Part shown: positions 1 to 10,900 of the stretch, piece by piece
Layout of the letters: the number at the start of each line of letters is the position of its first letter
How positions within the stretch are numbered: position 1 is the first letter of the stretch
Assembly (NCBI GenBank): GCA_007922225.1
Contig: ML679956.1
Coordinates: forward strand, 17,023,049 to 17,087,048
Length of the DNA: 64,000 nucleotides
Source of the DNA: Emydura subglobosa
Lineage: Eukaryota > Chordata > Testudines > Chelidae
Reading direction: 5' to 3'
Program-made: the position numbers and the translations under genes
The notes under the pieces: generated by a model
The model's database searches: none
What the model was told of the DNA's origin: nothing
The model's input: the letters and a program-made list of their open reading frames with translations, nothing else

Positions 1-1828
1 GTGGGACTGAAACATGACCTTTCAGGCCTGGTCTATACTGGTGGCTTAATTCCAATTAAAGTCCCTTAATTCGAATTAATTACTCCCGAGTCTACACTTG
101 CGCATTGTTAATTCGAATTAAGGAGCCTTCAAAATTGAATTAATAAAACCACCTCTGCAAGTGGATTAGTGCCTGAAGCGCATCAGTTAATTCGCATTAG
201 TGTGAGAGTGGACGCAATGGGACTTAATTCGAATTAATTGGCCTCCAGACTGTGTCCCATGATGCCCCATTTCAGTACCCTCCCCCAAAGCAGTCCCAGG
301 AAGATTTAAATCTTCATTTCCTGTGGTGAATGGTTTTAAAATCCAAGCTGCGATCACCCCACACACACACAACAAGCCGTTTGCAGTTTGTCGCTTTAAG
401 GGTTTGAAAGATTTCACACACACCCCTCCCCCCCCCCGGCGTGGTGAATGCGTTTTAAATGCCCATCAAGCACTTTGCAGTTTGTCCCTTTAAGATTTGT
501 CCCTTTGAAAGTTTAGCCCTTTAAAGTTTGTCCCTTTGAAAGATTTCACCCCTCTCCCCGCATGGTGAATACATTTTAAATGCCAGCAGTGAGAGGAAAT
601 TCTTTGCTACATTGTTTCAGTGGCCAATCATGGAAATTGATACTTTCTTAAGAGTTTATTCATGGTGCTACATGTGGATACATTATATCATGCTGTCCAT
701 CAGTGAAATGGAAACATTTGTATCATTGTATTAATATACTAACTTACTCCCTTGTTATTTATCTTACATTCAACGGATACCTGTAGAATCAAAATCAAAG
801 GCAAGCAATATACAGGGAGTGGTGGGGGGAGCATAAAAGGCAAACAGCATACAGTTTTAAAGTAAACCAGGATAAACTGCGATGTATTTGTCACGGTCAA
901 AATGAGAGCATAGTTCAGCTGGCTCCATGTGCCTGCAGCAATGGCGATTGGGGGAGTAAAATAACAGCATGAAAATCCTTTTCCTGTTTGTTTGGGAGTG
1001 GGGGAAGAGGGTGGGGGAAGGAGCACTACATCCTGGGATGATGACACTCGTCATAACAGCCTCTATGGTTAGTTGCACTGTGGGATAGCTTCCCGCACTG
1101 TGGGATAGCTTCCCGCACTGCACTGCTTTCTAATTCTAATTAAGGCTGGCCAGTGTGGACACAAGAAACCAGCACAAACACTGTAGTGTGGACAGTCTGC
1201 ATTGCTTTCTATAAATCGCTTTCTGTAATTTGAATTAAGCTAATTCGAATTAGTGCTGCAGTATAGACACAGCCTCAGTGTCAAGATTGAAAAGAAGTTG
1301 GATATCGTTCAGATGAAGCATGTTCAAAAGTTTGACAAATGGACAAATTCAAGTTGAATGAAGAGATCCATTTTTTTAGCTAAATGTCCCCCACTGCCTT
1401 AAACTGTCACCCAGCACTCTAAAGTTGTATGGTCATCTGCTCTGAAGCATACCAGATGTCCAAATGGGACTTATCTTAGACTCCTGAATCAATAAAAGCA
1501 GAATGGAAAAGGCTCCCAGAAGACCTGAAACATGGTTGATCAGCGTCTACAGACACCTGTCCCTCACATGCATCCTACCCTGAAACACCCCAGATTTGGT
1601 TCAGGATAGAACATCATGGAGGCGCACAATGCATTTGGTGGCCTCTTCACTGTCTCAAGTGACAGCATGAGAACCAACGTAATATAACCTAACCTCAGTC
1701 CAAGCCATTTTGATTAATTTAAAAACTTGAATATGATTTTTTTAAAATGCCTTTTAAAATAAAAGTCTTTAATAGCAGTCATTTATAGTTATCGACTTTC
1801 ATTCCTATTATTCAAATTTGTTTTCCAG
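1..1828. other. SLC4A7 intron (5' part outside window)
   Basis: No coding exon is seen. About two thirds of it is a terminal-inverted-repeat DNA element (27-1276, listed separately). The last 550 bases are plain AT-rich sequence leading into a TTTTCCAG acceptor. Short open frames on the minus strand here lie inside the repeat and have no recognisable product. Confidence 0.8.
27..1276. mobile_element. Non-autonomous DNA transposon (large MITE) with subterminal palindromes
   Basis: The ends are inverted copies of each other: GGCCTGGTCTATACTG at the left, and the reverse complement of the right end reads GAGGCTGTGTCTATACTGC. Copies and near-copies of the palindrome TTAATTCGAATTAA cluster just inside both ends (about 43-242 and 1129-1254). 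The centre holds simple AC/C-rich stretches and no transposase. Superfamily not determined; no clear target duplication was seen, so the exact ends are approximate. Confidence 0.65.
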
Positions 1829-1990
1829 CCTACTCGAAAAGACAGGGGATGGCTCATAGATCCTCTTGGAGGTAATCCTTGGTGGACACTCCTGGTAGCT
1901 GCTATTCCTGCATTACTCTGTACCATTCTCATTTTCATGGACCAGCAAATCACAGCAGTAATCATAAACAGAAAGGAGCATAAGCTGAAG
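1829..1990 (+). CDS. SLC4A7: SLC4A7 coding exon (54 codons, phase 0)
   Basis: Acceptor TTTTCCAG and donor GTAAATAG bound 162 bases. It begins PTRKDRGW and contains the membrane segment around [20 protein letters not shown], followed by [18 protein letters not shown], highly conserved in Na+-coupled SLC4 proteins. It joins in frame to the next exon (KGCGYHLDL). Confidence 0.96.
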
Positions 1991-4900
1991 GTAAATAGTT
2001 AGCTTGCCTCCATTTTCTAATATATTCTAAACTCATTTGTGAGCATGTAAATCAACTTATTGCAAAATAAACTCTTTTATTGTTCTCTAAATAGGCTACA
2101 TAGCTGTAAATAGTCATAGAATCATAGAAGTGTAGGACCGGAAGGGACCTTGAGAGGTCTTCTAGTCTAGTCCCCTGCACTCAAGACAGGACTAAATATT
2201 ATCTAGACCAGTGGTTCTTAACCTTTCCAAACTACTGTACCCCTGAAGCCTGAGTCCCACCCCCACGGGGCTGAGGCATGTAACTTAGTTTCATGGCGCC
2301 CCTGTGGCTCCAGGCAATTCCCTTTCTTGCCACCCCCAATACCAGCTCTGCACTTGCGACCCCTCTAAACCCCCAGGTTGAGAAACACTGATCTAGACCA
2401 TCCCTGACAGGTGTTTGTCTAACCTGCTGTAGTATAAGTCTAAGTTGCAGCTACTAAGTGACCTATTCATATCTAGTAACAAACACATGACTGCTAGTAT
2501 GGTGGGCACTCTAGAAATCTATCTATAGAATTTTTTTAGTCATTTAGAATGGAACTGTTAGTGTGTAAATCTTCATTTTTGCAGGGAACTAATTTCTTTA
2601 CTTGACTTTACAGAAAGGATGTGGCTATCATCTTGATCTGCTCGTGGTTGGTGTTATGTTGGGGATATGTTCTGTAATGGGCTTGCCTTGGTTTGTGGCT
2701 GCAACGGTCCTTTCTATAAGTCACGTCAATAGCTTAAAAGTAGAATCTGATTGCTCTGCCCCAGGAGAGCAACCTAAATTCTTGGGAATCCGGGAGCAAC
2801 GAGTGACAGGGTTAATGATATTTGTTCTGATGGGTCTGTCCGTGTTCATGACCTCCGTTTTGAAGGTAAGAGATAATGATTGTTACAAAACATAACATAC
2901 TTTATATTTTAATATCATTATTTACTATTTGATAATATAAGCAAGTTTAATATACTAATTAAAAGAAATCCATTTTCATTTTAGACTTGTTTTTATGTAA
3001 ATAGATGTTTGAAATAGTTTAATAGAAATGATGGAGGAGATGAGAGTAAAAAGGACATCTGAGAAGATAAGGAATGAGTATTTATTTCTTATAAACCCTA
3101 TCTCAAATGGTTGATTACTTAAGACTCTTTTCTGACTAGTTATTTTTCAGTTTTCCAGGTCCAGGTTAACTTGTGGCAGGTCTGTGTCCCTAATGCAGTT
3201 AAGGGAATGAAGGAAAAAGAAAGATACAATAGCTCTATACATCTGCTTGAATGGCAACAGTAGAAAATAGGAGAAAGATGTAAAGTGCATTTCTCAGGAA
3301 AATGACTCTGTTAAATGGCATTGTGGGATTTCATGTTTGTCTCAGTATATACATATACTGTGTTCTCACTATTCAGACAATATTTTGTTTTGTCTACCTA
3401 CCAATCTTGTAAACTCGTTTAGGTATTGGAGTATCAACCTCAATCCTTTCTCTACAATGCATCACTGGGCATAATAAAGGTTCTGTTGGTCAGATTAGGG
3501 CCCTACTTTACATCTATGCATTATCTCTAAATTATTCTCTCACTGCTTTCGGTGATAGAGATGGCAAGGAATTTTTCGATGAAACCAAAACTTTTCACTG
3601 AAATCATCAGTTTTGATGAAAATGAGAGCGAGAAAAACTTTCATCCGGAATAGCTAATAGCCTGGTGGTTAGGAAACTTGCCGGCAATATGGGAGACCCT
3701 GAATCAGGCAGAGCAGGGATTTGAATCTGAGTCTCCCACATCCCAGGTGAGTTCCCTAACCACTGGTGTGTGTGTGGGGGAGGTGTCAGTTTTTTTTCTA
3801 CTATTTTTTTAAAGGTCTCTCTTTTGTTCTGAATGGAACAAAAGCAAATGTCAAAATCTCAACATTTTTCATGAAACAGAATTCTTGTTTTCTGGCCAGC
3901 CCTATTCATATGGCTCTATGTAATTATAACTGGTTGGAACATAATAAATCAATTCAGTTGATGCACAAGTGTGAGCAGAATCAAGCTCACTTTGTCTTAG
4001 CTGTATTGATTCTGCAGGATTGAAAGGAGTAGAGAAATAAAAACTTTTATCACTGAAGTAAGCCATATGCACTCTGCATACATGAAAGGAACAGATCTGT
4101 TAAGATGCCATTTTTATGTAGTAACTTTTCATAATAGAACCACTCTTTAAAGTATTAGAGGTTGACTGTGTGTGTTACAATAAATAATGGTCTCAAAGAA
4201 AAAGTTTAGATTACATTATAGAAAAATATCCAAATTGAGCAATCTGACAATGGAAAAGCCACCAAGAAGTCACAAAGGCACTATCAATGGAAACATTAAA
4301 AAACCAATCATCTAACACTCTTAATGGAGTATTGTAGAGACGTGAAGATGCAGAAGAATGATATCTGATCTATAATGCTCCTTTCACATTTAATGCCTGA
4401 TTCTTATGAAACTCAGTTCAGTTTCCATGGAGCCAAAGGCAGGTGGAAACTAATAATAAATGTCTATTCCTTGTGCAATGCTCCATCTAATTTTTCTTTT
4501 TAATTTAAATGGCTATTCTCTTTCCCTTTTGCTTCCAACTGCTTTCCCTCCCCCCACCCCGATTACACTTGGCTGTAGGCTATTGTGCTTTTGTTCAGTG
4601 TATTGATGAAAAGCATGTATTTATTTCTTCATGCCCGTTTAAATGTAGTAGTAAGGAAGTTCAACACCAATGAAATTTCTTAGTATGTCTAATAGCAAAT
4701 GTCCTCACTGTGAGCCACCCCACCGTATATAATGAACATGACTTGGGCATGATTCTGTGCTGTCCGGCACAGTACGTTTCAGTAAAGCTCTGTGTTCAAG
4801 CTTAGTTGCAGCAGTTCACCTTTTGAGATGCACATCTATATCATGGTAGTCTTCAAAGCATTTACAGCCCTTCAGCATTGACAACTGGAGAGCAAAGTCA

Positions 4901-7900
4901 ACCTCAACCTACACAATACTCTTCATTGGTTTATATGGGATATAAAGGCCTGATCCAAGGCCCATTAAGTCAATTGGAAAACTCCTATTGATTTTTGTAG
5001 GCTTTAAAACAATCTTTTATCAGAGCAAAATTTGGCATTGCATAATCTGAGGAACTGGATAGTTCAGGAGATTTTAGCGACCTTTCATTTCACTTGTGTT
5101 AGCCAGATTAGTGACCAAAAGTAAATATCATGATGGTATATTATGTGAAATAAATTGGTGATCTCAATCCATTTCTTAGCAGATGGCAGTCTGTTACATA
5201 AACCAATTTATTTGACACTAACTGTCACTCAGGTTGCAGTCTCAGACAGGCCAAGGATTGATTGGACATGCAGACTGAGCTACCTCCTTAATTCTACAGG
5301 CAGTCCCTTGTTTAGGACATGGTTGAAGCACAGTGGCAAATCTGCTCCTCTTCCTCGTTGCTGCATATGCTGTATCTATTCTCTGGATAAATAAAGGACT
5401 TCAGACTGTACATATATCAAGCTGGCACTTAGAAAAGAAAAGAAAAGAAAAAGAAAAGAAAAATTAGATCCCTACGCTTAAGCACCTTCCATTAACCTGT
5501 ACTGCCATATTTTATTATGTGATTCTATAAATGTAAACTTTTAACTTTTTTTTTTTTCCTCTAGTTTATTCCAATGCCAGTTTTGTATGGTGTCTTTCTT
5601 TATATGGGAGTATCTTCACTAAGAGGCATCCAGGCAAGTTCTATTTTTATTAAACAAGCAGATTGCTTTTTTTTAGAAAACATTTTCCACTTGATGAGGG
5701 TTCTAGGAAAACACTAAATTTGTTTTTGCCTGGAATGTTCTTTCTATGAATAAAAAACATTCCAGGTGCTCAGGGTAAAATTGGAAATATTATCTTAATT
5801 CAGTTGCTTTGCATCAAATGAAAAGGAAACTTCAAAATGTAATTTTATTGAAGTGTAAGTAAAGGTACAATGTATTGTCAGATTAGAATGTAGAAAAGTA
5901 CTGAGCATAAAGTCCGGATCATTGCTTTAATTTCTAGGACACTTAAATTCTAGCATATGGTCTTTCACTAGGCACTTGGTGAACAATATGAAATCCGTAA
6001 ATATTGTCACCAATTTTCTAAAATTCTAAGCAAGTAATGATTTAAATCAAATATTCACTATATTAATGCATTTCATGTAAAAGGCTATAAAAAAAAGTTC
6101 CAGAGGGGTAGCCGTGTTAGTCTGTATACAGCAAAGACAACGAGAGTTCTGTGGCACTTTAAAGACTAACAGATTTAATATTTGGAGACATAAGCTTTCG
6201 AGAGGCTAGCTCTCTTCTTCAGATGCAGTAATACAAAAATAGGTAACACAGAGGTATCATACAGGAATCCAATGTGTTCTCAATGCACTTGAATTTCTGT
6301 CTGATACCTCTGTGTTACCTATTTTTGTATTACTGCATCTGAAGAAGAGAGTAGCCTCTCGAAAGCTTATGTCTCCAAATATTAAATCTGTTAGTCTTTA
6401 AAGTGCCACAGAACTCTCGTTGTCTTTGCTATAAAATGAAGGAATCTTATTTTCAATATTCCTGAAGTAATTATCCTGTCCACTTCTGCGTGACTAAAAT
6501 CATTAACTGAGGATGACTTTCTTCTCAATATAGTTTTTTGACCGTATAAAATTGTTTGGCATGCCTGCCAAACATCAACCTGATTTGATCTACCTGCGTT
6601 ATGTGCCACTCTGGAAGGTCCACGTCTTCACAGTTGTTCAGCTCACCTGTCTAGTTCTTTTGTGGGTGATTAAGGCCTCTGCAGCTGCTGTTGTTTTCCC
6701 TATGATGGTAAGTTCTGTCCTATCTTTGAGAATTTGTTCATTTTCAAAAAAGGGTTTGTGGATTAATATCTCCCTTGAGGGTTTATTTGCTGATTGTAAA
6801 AAAGGGTTCTAATAAAAATCCTCCTCTTTGGAAGCTACTTGTATTTTCTTTCATTCTTTAAAATAAAGATCAGTTTAATTGAATAGCTGTAGACTCGGTA
6901 GAAATGTATGGTTTGTGATAGTTATCTCAGTGGTCCATCTGTTCTTGTAGTAGTGAGTAAGATTTATGTTTTTGAAATTATGATGTGATAACCTTCGTAT
7001 GTGTAGAAAAAAATACTCTATCCTTGGTTTAAGAAGCTGTTAATATATTAGTGTATAAATATTGTTATTTTTCTAACATTCATATAAATATATTCTAAGG
7101 GATTCTGTTCTGATTTCCTGTAAGGTTCTAGCATTAGTGTTCATTCGTAAGCTCATGGACTTATGTTTCACCAAACGAGAGCTTAGTTGGCTGGATGACC
7201 TTATGCCAGAAAGTAAGAAGAAGAAAGAAGATGACAAAAAGAAAAAGGCGAAAGAGGTAAGTGTACAAAAGGCCAAAAGTGAGTCAAAAATTGCTAAAGG
7301 AAACTACTACAGAAAACGTAAGCAAATACCCTGCTATTCAGAAGTTGGCAGTGTAACTGCCATGAAATTCAAAAAGACCTGATGAAGTAGTTTACGTTAA
7401 ATACACATGGGTTTTTACACCTAAGGTAAACATCATTTGGAATTATCTGCCTTAGGAGTTATTGCCAGAATCTCTGTTGTTAGGATTCAAGGAGAGAAAA
7501 GGATAGTTATAAAAATATCAATGGCATGGGATTTGATACATACTGTGGTTCAGTGGATTTTCCAAATTTAGCATCAGAAGCAATTTTTACCATGGCATAT
7601 TGGTTGTGTTGGGATTTTCACCATTCTCTAGAGACTAAGGTGACACCTGGCCCTACTGAAGTTAATGACAGAACTTCATTGACTTCATTAGGGCCAGGAT
7701 TTCACCCACTGTATGTGACAGGGCTGTAGTTAAAACAGTAAATAAGTACTTATTAGTCAACTAATTTTGCCTGTATAATTTTCCCCATAAAAACTTCAGC
7801 TAAACTAGCCCTCTCATAGCCAGTTCCCTAACAAACCTTTCAAATATATCATTAGAGGTTCTTGTTTATCTTAAGCTTTATTTAGTTGAGGGGAGTGAAG

Positions 7901-10900
7901 GGGGAAGAAAAATATCTCAGGGAAGTTCCCCCTGCCACTACAATATTCAAAGGTAAATATGTAATTTTTTCCTACTGAAAAATGTCTAATACTCAGTCTC
8001 TTTGGCTTGGGCTACTTGCTCTTTCTGCTTCTTGAGTAATTTCATACATGTGACTTGCAGGAAGCAGAGCGAATGCTTCAGACAGTGGACAGTGAAACTG
8101 TACATCTTCCATATGAAGGAGGAAATATCTTAGAGATTCCTGTAAAGGCCCTAAAATACAGGTATGATACAACTTACTGCTTTTTTAAAATTTGGGGGTT
8201 TTAAATAGATTTGTATTATATGCTGTATTTATATTTTTTGCTTTAGTTAAATAAAAATAATTGACATATTTTAGTGAACAAGTTTACATGTTAACTTGTG
8301 ACTCATCTAGCTAACTGTGGAGGGTTGGGGAATGGGAAAGGATTGAAGCAAATCTTGCTTTTTATGATACAGGGGCTGTGTATCCCCCTTTTTTTTTAAA
8401 AAAGAAAAAGTTGCATCTTAATAATTCATTCACATAACCATCTTGAACAGATCAGATGACTCAGTTTCGACCAGCTGTTCACAGGGTGAAGAAGCTGTTT
8501 TGGTCAGTTCTTGTCTATAAAATGTTTGTGTGTTACTATGCATGGCTAATAAAGTGAAACGTTAGGTGTCATTAAATTATAGTTAACTAATGGCATTACT
8601 TGAGCCATATGTTTTACCAGCTACTTTGATTTAGAAAGTTGAGATCTAAAACTATCTTTTGCCAATCATAATTTTTACAACTCTTTAATTATAAGTGTGC
8701 ATTTATGAAATAGTTTTCAGACTATTAAACTGGAACCAGAACTATTAAAAATAACACGCTCACTATTTGGATAAATTATCTCCAATTTTCTTCTGCTTAG
8801 AATGAGCTTTGTTCTTCACTGCTTACAACTTGTGGAATCACATCTGAAGAAACTGGGTTTGAAATACTACCATCCTGATGAGATAGTGTGTTTCAAACCC
8901 ACTGTGCACAGCTATAAATAGATCCATAAGGTGTACGCTAGTGGAGATTCAGGCAGTATCCCCAATCATTCCTGTAAAGAGACTACACTTGTGGGGGAAT
9001 TGAATGGGAGGATAAGTGGCAAAAATGACATGACTGATACACTGTATGATGTCTGTATACTTGTCCAAATGGGAAAAAATAAATTTCTGCAAAATCTAGA
9101 TTTTTATAGGTAATCCAGCAAATATCACCTGACTTCAAAGGCTGGATCAGCAGAAAAAGTTGACAGTTTAGGTCTTTATACTTCATGGTATAGGTCCACT
9201 TCAACCTCAGTTCATTTATCAAATTCAGAATACTAGTGTCTCTATACTATCTTCCCAGATTATTTCCTGGGGACAGATCAGAACAATTATGATCTCTGAA
9301 AAACATCAGCCTTTTTTTTTTTTTTTAAAAGTATGACATCTTATTATTCCTAAACAACCCATAATGAATTTTTGAAAGATTACAGGAAAAGATATTTGGG
9401 AAAATGAAGTACTTAATTCATATTATGCTGGGGGGATGAGTCAGGTCATACACATCATAGCTTCTGTAGGCCAAGCTCTTTGTACACACCAGGGGCTCTT
9501 TGCATTCCTGCATTCCACCCCACCACCTTTTGTGCCACACTGCCATTCCCCTCTGTTACAGGGACTCCCTGCAACTCCTCCTATCTTTCCCAGGCCAGGG
9601 GTTCTGTGCGCTCTTCATACACCCTTCCTCTCTTACCAGGGTTCCCCACTCTCTCTCCATGCCAGGGGCTCTGCACTGCCTTTTCCCCATGCCAGGGGCT
9701 CTGTCTGCCCCTCCTTCCCCCAAGCTAGGGACTGTGTGCTCCCATCCCCATACCAGGCTCCCATTCTGTCCCATGCCAGGGGCTGTGTGCTCACCCTCAT
9801 GCCCCCTATTTCTCTTTCTCCCCACAATTTAGTCTGGGAGATAAGTCTGTCAGGATGTCAACGTGTTAAACTCCATTGGGAGGCTGGGCAGAGATGAGAT
9901 TATGGGAATGTTATGCTGAAAGGGCATTAACTGATGGGTAGTCGTTTGATCTGTAGATAGTTGCAGAGGTGCATGAAGTTATAGATGTGCTAATCAAATG
10001 TCAGGAATTCTGTGTGTCCCCTGTCCCGCACCTTTTGGTTTTCTAATTCTTCCCCCAAAATAGTAGGGTTCTGGCCATTGCTGCCTAGAACATTCCCTGA
10101 AATTTTGGGATTGATGGGATGTTATATTCAAAGGTTACTGCATTACATACATATAGACAAACACAGAAATGCCATCAAGCTAAGTGTAAGGCCTTCACAG
10201 GCTTGCAAACAATGACATCTCTCTGTCTCCTATCAAAGACAGTTCTAAGCTGCTACGACATGGGAAACCACCCAGGATTTGGAGTTCTAAATTTCTGTTT
10301 AACTGCATCTGTATGGGATGATTTTTTATTTAAAATGTCACTTGTGGCTATGTAAATGATAACAGAAGGCACTACTGATGTGAACGGTATGGGTGACAAA
10401 GTTAATGCTTTTGCAAGTATTGAGTACTAACCAGAAAGTATGTTTGTTCTTTAGCGTTGATCCCTCAGTTGTAAACATATCAGATGAAATGGCCAAAACT
10501 GCACAATGGAAGGCTCTTGCCATGAGTACTGAGAATGCCAAAGTAACCAGAGCTAACCTGAGGTAGCTATAATTACCCACTTACACATTTTCTAACTGCA
10601 GTTTTGTTTGTATTTAGCAGCCGTTAGCTATGAACTTAGTTTGTTTTTAAAAATGTATTTTCTATACCTTGAAAATATATGGCAGAATTTATATTGACAT
10701 CTTACTTTCAAGGGAAACTTCAGATTCTGAGAATCATTTTGGTGACCTTTACCAAGAGGTTATACAGTAACTAGTGTCATACCTGCTATGCATCCTTTTA
10801 ATTAAAATGTAAAAAATATTGCCTTATAATCTGAAGACATTTCAAGTTTGCTTGATATCTGTATGCTAATCTGAAAAGAATTTAGATTACTAAAAGTTTT

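Larger units (their letters stand above)
2866..5564. other. SLC4A7 intron
   Basis: 2.7 kb of AT-rich intron. It contains a repeat with imperfect inverted ends at about 3555-3905 and a short A4G-type microsatellite at about 5432-5462. A pyrimidine tract (about 5544-5561) precedes the CTAG acceptor. Short open frames here have no support. Confidence 0.75.

Noticed and set aside
2602..2895. Start codon at 2602 as a gene start
   Set aside because: The peptide before 2614 is intronic. The conserved SLC4A7 sequence starts exactly after the splice acceptor.
7257..7382. Extension of the SLC4A7 exon past 7256 as coding
   Set aside because: A GTAAGT donor ends the exon, and the following residues do not match the conserved tail, which resumes at 8061.
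9436..9897. 153-codon frame and overlapping frames on both strands
   Set aside because: Product of a C-rich tandem repeat in an SLC4A7 intron. The peptide is Pro/Leu/Ser low complexity.
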